DNA from: a bacterium
GTDB taxonomy: Bacteria > RUG730 > JAAEPJ01
Assembly: GCA_024222485.1 (NCBI GenBank)
Contig: JAAEPJ010000335.1
Location: forward strand, 70,383 to 134,382
DNA: 64,000 nucleotides
Reading direction: 5' to 3'
Positions within the stretch are counted from its first letter, which is position 1. Each line of letters opens with the position of its first letter. A program made the translations under genes and the position numbers. Of this stretch, positions 8,820 to 19,706 are shown in pieces. A model generated the notes under the pieces. The model ran no database searches. It was given only the letters and a program-made list of their open reading frames with translations, and was not told the origin of the DNA.

Positions 8820-10067
8820 ATGAATCAAACAGAAAAAATCGAACAAGTTGACCAGGAAATTTATCAAGCAATTATTAAGGAACAAAACCGCCAAAATAAT
8901 AATATCGAGCTTATTGCATCGGAGAATTTTACTTCCACTGCAGTTATGGAGGCACAAGGCAGTGTTTTAACTAATAAGTATGCAGAGGGATATCCTGAGA
9001 AACGCTACTATGGGGGATGCGAGTTTGTTGATATTGTTGAAAATTTAGCGATAGAACGCGCAAAAAAAATTTTTGGCTGTGAATATGTAAATGTCCAACC
9101 ACACTCAGGCTCGAGTGCTAATATGGCTGTTTATCTATCAGTCCTAAATATCGGAGACACTATTCTTGGAATGGATCTTTCCTGTGGTGGACATTTAACT
9201 CATGGGCACCCCATGAATTTTTCTGGCAAATATTTCAATATTGTCCCTTATAAAGTTAATAAAAAAACTGAACTAATTGATTATGATGAACTTGAAAAAT
9301 TAGCAATTACAAATAAACCCAAGATGATTATATCTGGTGCGAGTGCTTATTCACGCGCAATCAATTTTGAACGCATTAAAGAAATATGCGATAAGGTTAA
9401 TGCGTATATGATGGTTGATATTGCACATATTGCAGGTTTAGTTGCGGCAAACCTACATACCTCTCCAGTCCCATATGCTGACTTTGTGACCACAACGACA
9501 CATAAAACATTGCGTGGACCCCGAGGTGGGATGATTATGGCTAAAGAGAAATATAAAGCAGAGCTTAATAGAACAATTTTTCCAGGGATTCAAGGTGGAC
9601 CTTTAATGCATGTTATTGCGGGCAAAGCTGTTGCCTTAAAAGAAGCTATGACTGAGAAGTTTAAACTTGAACAACAACATGTCATTAATAATGCACAAAC
9701 CTTAGCAAACGAATTAAAAAATAAAGGGTACCGTATTGTTTCAGGAGGGACAGATAACCATTTATTACTTGTCGATGTCATGGCTTCAAAAAATATCACA
9801 GGGAAAAATGCAGAAAAATCTCTTGACCAAGCAGGAATTACTACGAATAAAAATACAATCCCGTATGATACACAAAAACCCTTTATTGCCAGTGGCATTA
9901 GGTTAGGAACACCTGTTGTTACTACACGGGGAATGAGAGAACCTGAAATGAAATTAATTGCTGAATATATCAATGAGGCTTTAATCAATCAAGATAACAA
10001 AAATAAGCTATCTGAAATCAAAAATAAAGTAAAGCATTTATGTAATAAATTTCCTTTATATTATTAA
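8820..10067 (+). CDS. glyA: Serine hydroxymethyltransferase
   Basis: A 415-residue PLP enzyme interconverting serine and glycine while charging tetrahydrofolate with a one-carbon unit. The PLP lysine is K229 in [14 protein letters not shown]; other signatures are [32 protein letters not shown] and H203 in DIAHIAG. AAAGGAG precedes the ATG. It shares a plus-strand unit with aroKB and ends at a strong hairpin. Confidence 0.97.
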   Translation: MNQTEKIEQVDQEIYQAIIKEQNRQNNNIELIASENFTSTAVMEAQGSVLTNKYAEGYPEKRYYGGCEFVDIVENLAIERAKKIFGCEYVNVQPHSGSSANMAVYLSVLNIGDTILGMDLSCGGHLTHGHPMNFSGKYFNIVPYKVNKKTELIDYDELEKLAITNKPKMIISGASAYSRAINFERIKEICDKVNAYMMVDIAHIAGLVAANLHTSPVPYADFVTTTTHKTLRGPRGGMIMAKEKYKAELNRTIFPGIQGGPLMHVIAGKAVALKEAMTEKFKLEQQHVINNAQTLANELKNKGYRIVSGGTDNHLLLVDVMASKNITGKNAEKSLDQAGITTNKNTIPYDTQKPFIASGIRLGTPVVTTRGMREPEMKLIAEYINEALINQDNKNKLSEIKNKVKHLCNKFPLYY

Positions 10068-10073
10068 AGCTTT

Positions 10074-10109
10074 TTAAGAGGCGAGAGAATATCATACCTC
10101 GCCTCTTAA
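10074..10109. terminator. Hairpin between convergent glyA and a CNNM gene
   Basis: Perfect 12-bp stem TTAAGAGGCGAG / CTCGCCTCTTAA with a 12-nt loop, GC-rich core, in the 62-bp gap between convergent genes. A long T-run is missing on both sides, but position and stem strength suggest a bidirectional terminator. Confidence 0.6.
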
Positions 10110-10129
10110 AGCTAAAAAGCTCTTAAAGT

Positions 10130-11398
10130 CTAGCAATAGCGTTTAATAACCACGGTTTTAATAACACGTCCTTTAATCTCTTTAATCCAAAAACTAAACT
10201 CAGAATCACAAATAACTTCACCCTTTTGAGGAATCTTCCCCGCTAAATACATAATATAAGCAGATAAAGTTCTAAGATCCTCTGGAGCCTTCTTCTCTAA
10301 ATTACAATCAAGTTCATAATCTAAATCATAAAGATCTATATCTGCATTGACAGAGTGCATCCCCTGAGGCAGTGCACAAATAGTTTGATCCCGCACATCA
10401 TATTCATCTAAAATATCCCCCACTATTTCCTCAATGATATCTTCAATTGTTACCATGCCTTGGATTGTGTCATATTCATCAATAACAATAGCTAAATGAT
10501 AATGCCCTTCTCTAAACTCATTTAAAAGCTCTGAAACTTTTTTAGTAGGAGGAATAAAATAAGCTGATCTTAACATATCATTTAAAATAATTAAATCTGC
10601 ATTATCATTAAGAACTAAAAGGTCTTTTGTATACAATACGCCCAAAATATTATCCATATCTTTGTTATAAACAGGAATTCTTGAATATTTCCAAAATCTA
10701 ACTTTTTCTAAAATTGAGTCCAGTGGTTCATCTATCTCAATACAGTCCATTTTACCCCTTGGGAGCATAATAGAGCGAACCATCATATCTTCAAATTTTA
10801 GAAGAGAAGAAATTACCTCTTTTTCACCTTCATCAATACTGCCATCATTTTTACTAATATCCAAAACTTCTAAAATATCGTCTTCATCCATACGGGGTTC
10901 TTCCTCTAATTTGATCCCTAAAATACCCGAAAACTTTAAAATATGATTACGCAACACTTTGTTAATGGGGTAGGTAATTCTATCAAAAAATAAAACAATC
11001 GGAACAACTTTAATAAAAAATTTTCGAGGATTTTCTCTAGCCAATACCTTAGGGAACATATCCCCTATCACAAATACTAATAATATCGCAATTACAGAAA
11101 AACTAAAAGCTAACAAAGAAGCAGAAAAGTTAGTAATTTCTGCTAAATCTTTAGCCATATTAACACATAGTAAGGAAATAAGTATAACACAAATATTATT
11201 CCATATTAAAATAGAATTTAAAATACGCCATGGCTGCTTTTTCCAAATTAAAATAATCTTTTTAGTCTTATAGTCATTTAAATAATCATCAATTCCCCCT
11301 TTATAATTTAATGATGCAATAGCTGTCTCTGCACCAGAAAAGGTGTAGGATAAAAAAAGAGCTAAAATTAGGCATAAAAACTCAATACTTAAAACCAC
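10130..11398 (-). CDS. CNNM/CorC-family transmembrane CBS-pair protein
   Basis: A 422-residue protein with an N-terminal DUF21 (CNNM) membrane domain of about four helices (residues 1-135), a CBS pair (about 190-320, motifs IPVYNKD...LGVLYTKDLL and AIVIDEYDTIQGMVTIEDIIEEIVG) and a C-terminal CorC_HlyC domain. The family handles Mg2+ or Co2+ efflux. Start is GTG with GAGGAG 5 nt upstream. It is the last gene of the phoH - HD - ybeY - CNNM - CNNM run and a paralogue of its neighbour. Confidence 0.9.
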   Translation of the reverse strand: MVLSIEFLCLILALFLSYTFSGAETAIASLNYKGGIDDYLNDYKTKKIILIWKKQPWRILNSILIWNNICVILISLLCVNMAKDLAEITNFSASLLAFSFSVIAILLVFVIGDMFPKVLARENPRKFFIKVVPIVLFFDRITYPINKVLRNHILKFSGILGIKLEEEPRMDEDDILEVLDISKNDGSIDEGEKEVISSLLKFEDMMVRSIMLPRGKMDCIEIDEPLDSILEKVRFWKYSRIPVYNKDMDNILGVLYTKDLLVLNDNADLIILNDMLRSAYFIPPTKKVSELLNEFREGHYHLAIVIDEYDTIQGMVTIEDIIEEIVGDILDEYDVRDQTICALPQGMHSVNADIDLYDLDYELDCNLEKKAPEDLRTLSAYIMYLAGKIPQKGEVICDSEFSFWIKEIKGRVIKTVVIKRYC

Positions 11399-11509
11399 TG
11401 ATTCTCCTCAACTTTACATTTAATTTATAATTTCTTAACCTTCAAGATTAATCCTAAGATCCTAATCATTTTTAGGTAGATTCTGCCCTAATAGAAAAAT
11501 ATTTTCCAG

Positions 11510-12484
11510 TTAATCATTCTCATATTCATCTAACACATCTCCAATTACTTCTTCTAGAATATCTTCCAATGTAATAATACCTATAATTTGATTATCTTCT
11601 TGAACGAAAGCAATATGCTTACGAGATTCTTGAAATAGCCTAAAAACAAATTTTAAATCATCACTACTTTGAACAAAAAGAGGACTTCTTAAAAACTGAT
11701 GTAAATCAAACTCACCTCTAAAAAGCATTCCTGCCAAATCTTTTGCATATAAAAGACCTTCTATATTCTGAAAATCACCTCTGTAAACAGGTATCCTTGA
11801 TCTACCAAGTTCATGTGCTTTAGCAAAAATATTTTCTTCTTTTTCAATATCAATGGATAAAACTTCAGAATTAGGCGTCATTATTTCTTTAACTTTTTGC
11901 GTACGAAGTTTGAGAAATGAATGAATCATTTCTTCAGACTCCTCCTCTATAACTCCGACTTCTTCAATCATTTCTACAAAGTCATGCATATCCTCTAAAG
12001 TAAAATCAGGACTCTCTTTATGTTTTGTCCGGATAATATATTTTTCAAAAAAATGAAAAAAGAAAATAAGCGGGGAAACAAGATACATAAAAAATATAAG
12101 AGGAGAATAAATAACTCGAATCAGTTTATCAGCCTTTGATTTTGCTAAATTTTTAGGCATAATTTCACCAAAAATTAACATTAATATTGCTGCTGTAAAA
12201 AAAATAAAAATATTACTTAAAAGTAGATTAACTTTAAATTTCTCAGCCTGTGTCAAAATAACAAAACTATAAACAGATCCAAAGCCAATATTAACGATAT
12301 TATTCCCAGCCAAGATACCCGTAATAAACCAAGCAGGATTAGTAATCCACACTATCAGTTTTCGATATTTTTTCTGCTTGGCAATCTGTTTAATTTCAAA
12401 CTTAGAAAGAGTAAGCAAGACCATTTCTGAACTCGAAAAAAATGCAGATAAAAACATAAAAAAAAATATAAGTATAACTTCCAC
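11510..12484 (-). CDS. CNNM/CorC-family protein, short form
   Basis: A 324-residue paralogue of the adjacent gene: DUF21 membrane domain (residues 1-145, beginning FFFMFLSAFFSSSEMVLL) and CBS pair (about 200-320, with IPVYRGDFQNIEGLLYAKDL and IIGIITLEDILEEVIGD). It stops right after the second CBS domain, so the CorC_HlyC C-terminal domain is absent. The GTG start shares one base with the ybeY stop (TAGTG), so it is translationally coupled to ybeY. Confidence 0.9.
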   Translation of the reverse strand: MEVILIFFFMFLSAFFSSSEMVLLTLSKFEIKQIAKQKKYRKLIVWITNPAWFITGILAGNNIVNIGFGSVYSFVILTQAEKFKVNLLLSNIFIFFTAAILMLIFGEIMPKNLAKSKADKLIRVIYSPLIFFMYLVSPLIFFFHFFEKYIIRTKHKESPDFTLEDMHDFVEMIEEVGVIEEESEEMIHSFLKLRTQKVKEIMTPNSEVLSIDIEKEENIFAKAHELGRSRIPVYRGDFQNIEGLLYAKDLAGMLFRGEFDLHQFLRSPLFVQSSDDLKFVFRLFQESRKHIAFVQEDNQIIGIITLEDILEEVIGDVLDEYEND

Positions 12485-12975
12485 TACTTAATTCTCTCCT
12501 TATAAAAAAAGCCAATATTTTGTCTCTCCATTTCTATAAACCCTAACATTTTGTCTTCTTCCATACGCATCAGCTTTTTTTCATCATCGGTATAATCTTT
12601 ATAACCTATTAAGTGCAAAAGTCCATGAATAATAAGGAGAGTTAATTCTTCTTCCTGAGTATTTCCGTAGTCTTTTGCTTGGAAATTTGCAACTTGCGGA
12701 CAAATAAAAATCTCCCCAAAAATAGCTGGAATTTCTGGGTTAATGTTAGTAGTTTCTAAGGGCAAAGAAATAACATCCGTTAAAATATCAATACCAAAAA
12801 TATCATTTTTTAGTTTACGGATCTGCCTGCTAGAGACAAATGAGATGAAAAGCTCAAGCTTATCATAGCTTAAGTAATCAGGAATTTTATATTTAATAAA
12901 TGTATTAACAACAAAGCTAAAGTACTCTAAATTAAAAGTATACTTTCGTTGTTTATTTAAGAATTTTGTCTTCAT
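12484..12975 (-). CDS. ybeY: Endoribonuclease YbeY
   Basis: UPF0054 metalloprotein acting in rRNA maturation and ribosome quality control. About 163 residues when started at the ATG at 12975, which has GAGG just upstream and leaves a 23-bp overlap with the HD gene; an earlier in-frame start would give a 74-bp overlap and an odd hydrophobic extension. The metal motif reads HGLLHLIGYKDYTDDE: the first two histidines are normal, but the third ligand position (usually His in HGxLHLxGYDH) is Asp. Placement after phoH and the HD protein is the classical cluster. Confidence 0.9.
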   Translation of the reverse strand: MKTKFLNKQRKYTFNLEYFSFVVNTFIKYKIPDYLSYDKLELFISFVSSRQIRKLKNDIFGIDILTDVISLPLETTNINPEIPAIFGEIFICPQVANFQAKDYGNTQEEELTLLIIHGLLHLIGYKDYTDDEKKLMRMEEDKMLGFIEMERQNIGFFYKERIK

Positions 12976-14455
12976 TTTCCTCTTTTTTAGTATCAGGATA
13001 AGCAATTCTATTATGGTAAATACCAACTAAGGTTTGAACAAAGCTTTTTGAAATAATATTTAAATCAGAAAGTGTAATCTCTGCTTCCTCAAGCTGCCCA
13101 TCAATAAACTTTTGATTAATAATTTTATTCACAACCATTTTGATATGAGAATGGGAATAATCTGTTTCACTATGTGTCGCCGCTTCAACTGGATCTGCCA
13201 ACATTATAATGGCAGCTTCTTTTGACTTGGGTTTAGGACCAGGGTATCGATAACTCCTATCATCTAAATCCTTCCCATATTCTTGTTGAGCTTTATGATA
13301 AAAATAAGAAACGAGGTTATCGCCATGATGCTGCTCAATAATATCGATTACTTTTTTAGAAAGCTTAAGTTTTCTAGCCATATTAACACCATCTTTAACA
13401 TGTGCGATAATAATCAAGCTACTTAAGTTAGGCTTCAAATCATCATGTTTATTCATCATATGTCGTGGTTTATTTTCAAAAAAATATTCAGCCTTTTCCA
13501 TTTTACCAATATCATGATAATAAGCGCCAACACGAACTAATAAAGGATTAGCCCCAATTTCACGAGCGGCAGCTTCAGCAAGGTTCCCAACGATTAAGCT
13601 ATGGTGATATGTCCCTGGGACCTCGACCATCATGCGTTTTAAAATCGGCTGAGTAAAATCAGCTAATTCCAACAGCTTAATATTAGAAATCATTGAAAAA
13701 ATTGACTCAAGATAGGGCAAAAGCCCCATCGTTATGATGGCTGATGCAAAACCATTAGCACACCCCCAACCAAAAAGTTTTAGAATATCCCTCCCAGGTA
13801 AAATATAAAAATAATGCATAGCAATAATTGTAAAAAGGTTAAAAAAGCCAATATAAAAACCTGTCTTAGTGATATCTCTTCTATTCATAACATTCCGTGT
13901 CCCATAAATCGCTATCAAACACATAAAAAACATCGAGATAAAAACAGCAAAATTATATTCATAGACTAAAGTCATCAAAATAATTAAAACTATTGAAACA
14001 ATAAATGCAACTAAAGGACCCAATAAAATATTAAGAATCATTGCAGCAGCAGGCAGTGGTGTTACCAAAAAATGAGCTCTACCACTATGTTTAACAATAA
14101 TAATACTTACTAAAAAAGAAATGATAGTAAGTCCCACTAGTGAAAGGGAATCATCGCACTCTAAAATATCTGGGGCATACTTTTTAAAAAAGTAAACTCC
14201 AAAAAACATCACAGCACTCATCGTTATAGTTATTACAATAAAATTATTTAATGTAACTCCAAGAGCCACAACTAAAATAACAATTAGAATCAAATAAAGC
14301 AAAATCCCAATCAACCAAATCGGAACATGAAAGTCTTTTGCAAAATAAGATTCTTTACGAATTTTTAGGCTTGAAGTATTAGGATCCTCAGAAACCTTTT
14401 GAACTAAGCTAAGCAGGATTTTTCTAGCCCATTCTCTCCACTTAAAATCAATCAT
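12953..14455 (-). CDS. 7TM-HD phosphodiesterase (PgpH/YqfF-like), short form
   Basis: A 500-residue membrane protein. After a ~40-residue cytoplasmic start come about seven membrane helices (residues 45-260), then a cytoplasmic HD domain with GTYHHSLIVGNLAE and GAYYHDIGKMEKAEYF holding the metal-binding H and HD residues. Related PgpH proteins hydrolyse c-di-AMP; activity here is inferred from family. Unlike PgpH, there is no large extracellular domain before the 7TM region. It starts 3 nt after phoH and overlaps ybeY. Confidence 0.9.
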   Translation of the reverse strand: MIDFKWREWARKILLSLVQKVSEDPNTSSLKIRKESYFAKDFHVPIWLIGILLYLILIVILVVALGVTLNNFIVITITMSAVMFFGVYFFKKYAPDILECDDSLSLVGLTIISFLVSIIIVKHSGRAHFLVTPLPAAAMILNILLGPLVAFIVSIVLIILMTLVYEYNFAVFISMFFMCLIAIYGTRNVMNRRDITKTGFYIGFFNLFTIIAMHYFYILPGRDILKLFGWGCANGFASAIITMGLLPYLESIFSMISNIKLLELADFTQPILKRMMVEVPGTYHHSLIVGNLAEAAAREIGANPLLVRVGAYYHDIGKMEKAEYFFENKPRHMMNKHDDLKPNLSSLIIIAHVKDGVNMARKLKLSKKVIDIIEQHHGDNLVSYFYHKAQQEYGKDLDDRSYRYPGPKPKSKEAAIIMLADPVEAATHSETDYSHSHIKMVVNKIINQKFIDGQLEEAEITLSDLNIISKSFVQTLVGIYHNRIAYPDTKKEENEDKILK

Positions 14456-14458
14456 TAT

Positions 14459-15373
14459 TTATGCCCCATATGCCTCAATAATTTTTTTTACCAAAAAATG
14501 TCTAACAACATCTTTACCAGTAAACTGAACAAATTTGATAGCTTTAATCCGACTCAAAATTTTTGCCGCCTTTCGAAGGCCAGATTCTTCACTATGAACA
14601 AGGTCTGTTTGCGTAACATCCCCAGTTACAGCAATCTGAGCATTTTCGCCCATTCTTGTTAAAAACATAAACATTTGTGCATTCGTCGAATTTTGTGCTT
14701 CATCTAAAATTATATAAGCATTATTTAGCGTTCTACCCCTCATATATGCAAGTGGCACAATTTCAATCATTTTTGTTTCACGGTAATAATTATATTTTTC
14801 AGGACCAATTAAAAAAATAAAAGCATCTTCTAACGGTCTAATATAGGGATTCAATTTTTCATTTAAATCTCCCGGTAAAAACCCGAGCTTTTCACCAGCT
14901 TCTATTACTGGTCGTGTTAAAATAATCCTATCTACTTTTCCATCAAGTAGCTTAGAAACAGCAACAGCCACTGCTAAAAATGTCTTACCTGTTCCTGCCG
15001 GTCCAATTGCAAATACAATATCATTTTTCATCAAGTTTTCAACATATTTTTTTTGATTAATAGTCCGCGGAGCCACTTGCTTTAGCTTATATGTCGTAAA
15101 AAAAGCAGAAAACTTAGAAAGGTTTGCTGCTGTCATGCTTTCTTTATTGCTATTTTGCATTGATGGTCTAGTGGTTGCCTCTGATGTTAAAATATTATGA
15201 ATGATCTTCTCAATAAGATGTACTTCTGCTGCTTTCCCCTCAACCACTATTTTATTCCCGCGCTCCCAAATTTTAACATCATATTGCTTGGCTAATTTTT
15301 TTATATTCTCATCTTTAGGGCCTAGAACTTTAATCAAGTTTTCAAAATCATTAACTTGTATTATCTTTTGCAT
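14459..15373 (-). CDS. phoH: PhoH-like ATPase
   Basis: A 304-residue ATPase. Walker A is GPAGTGKT (about residue 123) and Walker B ILDEAQN (about 233), with the family block ILTRPVIEAGEKLGFLPGDL. An N-terminal KH-like stretch (residues 1-75) suggests RNA contact. PhoH proteins sit with ybeY in many genomes and are linked to RNA metabolism; precise function is unknown. First gene of the five-gene minus-strand run. Confidence 0.95.
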   Translation of the reverse strand: MQKIIQVNDFENLIKVLGPKDENIKKLAKQYDVKIWERGNKIVVEGKAAEVHLIEKIIHNILTSEATTRPSMQNSNKESMTAANLSKFSAFFTTYKLKQVAPRTINQKKYVENLMKNDIVFAIGPAGTGKTFLAVAVAVSKLLDGKVDRIILTRPVIEAGEKLGFLPGDLNEKLNPYIRPLEDAFIFLIGPEKYNYYRETKMIEIVPLAYMRGRTLNNAYIILDEAQNSTNAQMFMFLTRMGENAQIAVTGDVTQTDLVHSEESGLRKAAKILSRIKAIKFVQFTGKDVVRHFLVKKIIEAYGA

Positions 15374-15552
15374 AATTATCCTATACTTTTATTTAAAATA
15401 AGTCTCTTTTTTAATGCTTCTTGAAAAAAAAATTAAAAAAATATTTATAATTAAATAATTTCAATAAAAAATAAACGAGTATCTATCATTAATAACCCTC
15501 TTTATATCAAAATAGCTATCGACAGTTCAACATCTAAATATACCTAAAAAAC

Positions 15553-17331
15553 TTACTCATTTTCGAAATTAAGCTTCTCTTTTAATTTTAGGCCTAATTC
15601 CATTAACTGTGTATTATCTACATGAGAAGGTGCCCTTGTCAAAGGACAAGCTGCTCTCTGTGTCTTTGGGAAAGCAATCACATCACGAATAGATTCAGTT
15701 TTAGTAGCTAACATAATTAACCGATCAATCCCCAGGGCAATTCCACCATGTGGTGGTGTTCCATATTCTAAAGCATCCAACAAAAACCCAAACTTTTCAC
15801 GCCCTTCACTTTCAGTAATACCTAAGAGCTCAAAAACCTTTTTCTGCATCGCAATATTATGAATCCGAATACTTCCACCACCAAGCTCCACTCCATTTAA
15901 AACAATATCATAAGCACGAGATTTTACACTTAAAATCTCATCTTTAGACATTTTATTTAGTTCTTCTAAACTAACATTTGGAGCAGTAAAGGGGTGGTGC
16001 TTAGCAAAATATCGACATTCTTCTTCATTATATTCTAGAAGGGGAAAATCATTAACCCAAACAAAATTGTAATCTTGATCATCTATTAAACCTAGTTTTT
16101 TAGCTAAGTGCTTACGAATAGCACCTAGAACTGTCTGAGCAAGTTCCTTATCATCACTAACAATCAAAACCAAATCCCCTTTTTCCATCTCAAGTTTTGC
16201 AATCATTTTATCAATATTATCTGGTTTTTCAAACTTACTAAGAGGAGACTCTAAACCATTATCAGTATACTTACCCCATAAAAGACCTTTAGCTCCTAAG
16301 TCTTTTGCTTTTGCGATCAATAAGTCTAAATCTTTACGCGAAAAACTTGATCCCCCATTAACTTTAAGACCTATCACTACTTCTGCACTCTGAAAAACCT
16401 TAAACTCAGTATCAATAAAAATATCGGATAAATCATTTAGTTCCATCTCAAACCTCAAATCAGGAGCATCTGAACCAAACCTTCTCATGGACTCATCATA
16501 ACTAATTCTAGGTATTGGAGTATTAACATTAACTCCAAAGTCTTTAAATGTATGCTTAATCATACGATCTAAAACATCATAGATATCTTCCTCATTAATA
16601 AAAGACATTTCAATATCTAGTTGTGTAAACTCAGGCTGACGATCTGCACGTAAATCTTCATCACGAAAACACTTAGCAATCTGATAGTATCTATCAAACC
16701 CAGAAACCATCAAAAGTTGTTTAAAAAGCTGTGGGGATTGTGGAAGGGCAAAAAATGCACCATTATCAACACGGCTGGGTACAAGATAGTCACGAGCACC
16801 TTCAGGCGTAGACTTTGTTAAAATGGGCGTCTCAACATACATAAATCGTTCTTTTTTTAAAAAATCTGAAACGGCTTGAATAAAAAAACTCCTTTTTCTA
16901 AAAATATCTTGCATCTTAGGGTTTCGCAAATCTAAATAACGATACTTAAGACGAACATCTTCTGCAACATCGCGTGAATTTTCAATATCAAAAACAGGAG
17001 GTTTTGATGCGTTTAATATTTCTATATTAGAAATTACTACCTCAATATCACCTGTGTTCATATTCGGATTAACAGCGCCTTCGAGTCTATTACATACTTG
17101 ACCTTCAACTCTTAACACATACTCAGTCCGAATAGAATGAATTAGTTTTTGCAAATCTTCAGATTCTACTTCTTCTGGTCTAAAGACAATCTGCACCAAA
17201 CCTGTAATATCTCTTAAATCACAAAAAAATACTCCACCGTGATCACGACGAGTATTAACCCATCCACTTAAAACCACATCTTGACCGACTAGTCGGTCTG
17301 TGACTTCTCCACAATAATGTGTCCTAAACAT
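15553..17331 (-). CDS. aspS: Aspartyl-tRNA synthetase
   Basis: A 592-residue bacterial-type class II synthetase: N-terminal anticodon OB fold (1-110, HYCGEVTDRLVGQDVVLSGW), catalytic core with motif 2 around CFRDEDLRADRQPEFTQLD, the GAD insertion (about 290-420) and motif 3 GIALGIDRLIMLA. GGGAG lies 7 nt before the ATG. It is downstream of metK in the same direction. Confidence 0.97.
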   Translation of the reverse strand: MFRTHYCGEVTDRLVGQDVVLSGWVNTRRDHGGVFFCDLRDITGLVQIVFRPEEVESEDLQKLIHSIRTEYVLRVEGQVCNRLEGAVNPNMNTGDIEVVISNIEILNASKPPVFDIENSRDVAEDVRLKYRYLDLRNPKMQDIFRKRSFFIQAVSDFLKKERFMYVETPILTKSTPEGARDYLVPSRVDNGAFFALPQSPQLFKQLLMVSGFDRYYQIAKCFRDEDLRADRQPEFTQLDIEMSFINEEDIYDVLDRMIKHTFKDFGVNVNTPIPRISYDESMRRFGSDAPDLRFEMELNDLSDIFIDTEFKVFQSAEVVIGLKVNGGSSFSRKDLDLLIAKAKDLGAKGLLWGKYTDNGLESPLSKFEKPDNIDKMIAKLEMEKGDLVLIVSDDKELAQTVLGAIRKHLAKKLGLIDDQDYNFVWVNDFPLLEYNEEECRYFAKHHPFTAPNVSLEELNKMSKDEILSVKSRAYDIVLNGVELGGGSIRIHNIAMQKKVFELLGITESEGREKFGFLLDALEYGTPPHGGIALGIDRLIMLATKTESIRDVIAFPKTQRAACPLTRAPSHVDNTQLMELGLKLKEKLNFENE

Positions 17332-17442
17332 TTTTTAAATTTCTCCCAATCAAATCAATATTAATGTAGAAAAAGACAAATCACTTAACTCTACAATTTA
17401 AATTCTTATTTTTTTAGCAATAACGGTCCTACGCTATAAAAA

Positions 17443-18603
17443 TCATAAATATTTTTTTAAAACATCAACTTTATCTAATTTTTCCCAACTAAATTCTTCT
17501 CTGCCAAAATGTCCATAAGCTGCAGTTGCAGAATAAATAGGTCTTTTAAGATCTAACATCTTAGTAATACCTTTTGGAGTTAAATCAAAACTTTCGCGAA
17601 CTGCTTTTTCAATATCTATGACAGAAATTTTAGCCGTTCCCATCGTATCAACCATCACAGAAACAGGCTCTCGAACTCCAATTGCATAAGCCAATTGCAC
17701 TGTACATTTATCCGCAAGCCCTGCTGCAACAATATTTTTTGCAACATAACGAGCGGCATAAGAAGCTGACCGATCAACCTTTGAAGGATCTTTCCCTGAA
17801 AATGCTCCACCACCATGTGCGACCATACCACCATATGTATCAACAATAATCTTACGACCTGTCATTCCTGTATCAGAAACTGGACCTCCAATCACAAATT
17901 TACCCGTTGGGTTTACTAAAAATCGAGTATCATCATCCATTAAATTTTTATCAATTACTGGAATAATAACATTCTCAATAATTTCATCAATTGATTTTTG
18001 AGTAATATGTTTTCCTGTTTCATCAAGAATTTCTTCCGTATGTTGAGAGGAAATTAAAACTGTATCAACTCTAAAAGGTTCATTATCCTTATACTCAATT
18101 GTTACCTGAGATTTTCCATCAGGTCCAAGGTACGATAAAATCCCTTTTTTCCGCACAAATGTTAACTGTCTTGCTAACTGATGAGAAAGCATAATAGGCA
18201 ATGGCATTAATTCTTTTGTCTCACGACAAGCATAACCAACCATTAAGCCTTGATCACCTGCTCCTCCAATATCAACCCCTTGTGCAATATCAGGTGACTG
18301 GTGTCCAATAGCATTCATTACACCACAGGTTTGAAAATCAAACCCAAACTTTGTGCCAGTATAGCCAATCTTTTTAATTGTATCTCTTGCAATCTTTTGG
18401 GCATCAATTTTTGCAGTAGTGGTTATCTCTCCACCAACGATGACCATTCCCACTGTTATGAAAGTTTCACAGGCTACACGACCATTGGGATCTTGAGATA
18501 AAACAGCATCTATAACTGCATCAGATATTTGATCACAAATCTTATCAGGATGCCCCTCTGTTACTGACTCGGAAGTGAATGCGTAATCTCTTGTTTTGTG
18601 CAT
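17443..18603 (-). CDS. metK: S-adenosylmethionine synthetase
   Basis: Makes SAM from ATP and methionine. 386 residues from the ATG at 18603, which has AAGGAG 6 nt upstream and gives the usual N-terminus ending [20 protein letters not shown]; a longer in-frame start at 18651 is unlikely. Signatures visible are [23 protein letters not shown], and the lysine/histidine-rich [17 protein letters not shown] loop. Several SAM users (CmoB, ArsM, the RNA methyltransferase fusion, LCM protein) are in the window. Confidence 0.97.
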   Translation of the reverse strand: MHKTRDYAFTSESVTEGHPDKICDQISDAVIDAVLSQDPNGRVACETFITVGMVIVGGEITTTAKIDAQKIARDTIKKIGYTGTKFGFDFQTCGVMNAIGHQSPDIAQGVDIGGAGDQGLMVGYACRETKELMPLPIMLSHQLARQLTFVRKKGILSYLGPDGKSQVTIEYKDNEPFRVDTVLISSQHTEEILDETGKHITQKSIDEIIENVIIPVIDKNLMDDDTRFLVNPTGKFVIGGPVSDTGMTGRKIIVDTYGGMVAHGGGAFSGKDPSKVDRSASYAARYVAKNIVAAGLADKCTVQLAYAIGVREPVSVMVDTMGTAKISVIDIEKAVRESFDLTPKGITKMLDLKRPIYSATAAYGHFGREEFSWEKLDKVDVLKKYL

Positions 18604-18655
18604 TTTCTGCTCCTTTAGTTTAAGTAGAAGTGCAAGGTATATATCTACCAACTCT

Positions 18656-19627
18656 TCATTTTTTATTTATCATTATACCACCAAATAATTTAGTGTTCTC
18701 TTTAATTTCAATATTATCCATAATAATACAATTATTCAATTCAACATTTCTCTGGATACAAACATTATTGCCAATAATAGAATTTTTTAAAGTGACATTC
18801 TCCCCAATAATACAGTTATCCCCAAGCACATTATTCTCTTCTAAATAAACATTAGCCGAAATATTACAATTTTGTCCAAAAAAATATTTATTATCTGAGA
18901 CACTCGTTGCATTATCTAATGCATGAAACTGTGCTGATCTATAGGCATCAATATCTCCAATATCACACCAGTAGCTTTTCATTTCATACGCATAAATTGG
19001 AAGGTTCTGTTTCATTATTTGAGGCCAAACATCGTGACCAAAATCATAAAACTTACCTTTGGGGATATAATCAAAAATTTCAGGTTCAAAAACATAAACA
19101 CCTGTATTAATTCTATTTTCATAAATATCTTTTAACTCTGGTTTCTCCCTAAACCACTCTATTTTATTTGTCTTTTCATCCGCAAAAACAACACCATATT
19201 TAAACTTTGTATTATAACGCTTAAGCACAATAGTTGCGATTGAATTATTCTTTTTATGAGACTTTATCACATCAGATAAATCAAGGTCAAGTAAACCATC
19301 ACCACTCATTACAATAAAAGTCTCGTTCAATGTTTCACGAGCTCTACCAACACCACCAGCTGTGCCCATTAAATCTTTCTCATATAAATACTCAATATTA
19401 ACCCCAAAGTCCCTCCCATCACCAAAATAATCTTTAACTTGGCTAGGGTAAAGGTACAAATTAATAATAATATCTTTTATCCCATGCTCTCTCAAAAGCT
19501 CAATTGTCCTCGCCAAAAGAGGTCTATTTAAAATTTTCAACATAGGTTTTGGTGTATCATAGGTAAGAGGTCTGAGTCTTGTTCCCATACCCGCACACAT
19601 GACAAATGCTTTTGTTATTTTTTTCAT
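18656..19627 (-). CDS. Sugar nucleotidyltransferase with left-handed beta-helix tail
   Basis: A 323-residue NDP-sugar pyrophosphorylase. The N-terminal nucleotide signature is [20 protein letters not shown], followed by GTAGGVGRA and [10 protein letters not shown]; residues about 250-320 form hexapeptide repeats ([20 protein letters not shown] and similar). It resembles mannose-1-phosphate guanylyltransferase or MurU-like enzymes making activated sugars for surface glycans. The sugar and nucleotide are not decided. Confidence 0.9.
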   Translation of the reverse strand: MKKITKAFVMCAGMGTRLRPLTYDTPKPMLKILNRPLLARTIELLREHGIKDIIINLYLYPSQVKDYFGDGRDFGVNIEYLYEKDLMGTAGGVGRARETLNETFIVMSGDGLLDLDLSDVIKSHKKNNSIATIVLKRYNTKFKYGVVFADEKTNKIEWFREKPELKDIYENRINTGVYVFEPEIFDYIPKGKFYDFGHDVWPQIMKQNLPIYAYEMKSYWCDIGDIDAYRSAQFHALDNATSVSDNKYFFGQNCNISANVYLEENNVLGDNCIIGENVTLKNSIIGNNVCIQRNVELNNCIIMDNIEIKENTKLFGGIMINKK

Positions 19628-19706
19628 AAAAATTACCCTTGCAACGATTATAACACAGAAATATTAAAATCCACAAAAAGTGAACACAAAAAAGTAAACA
19701 CAAAAT

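Noticed and set aside
9590-9988. 132-codon minus-strand open frame
   Set aside because: Antisense to glyA, whose motifs are intact in the other strand.
17655-17846. Small extra frame within metK
   Set aside because: Same-strand shadow frame of metK with no start signal or homology.
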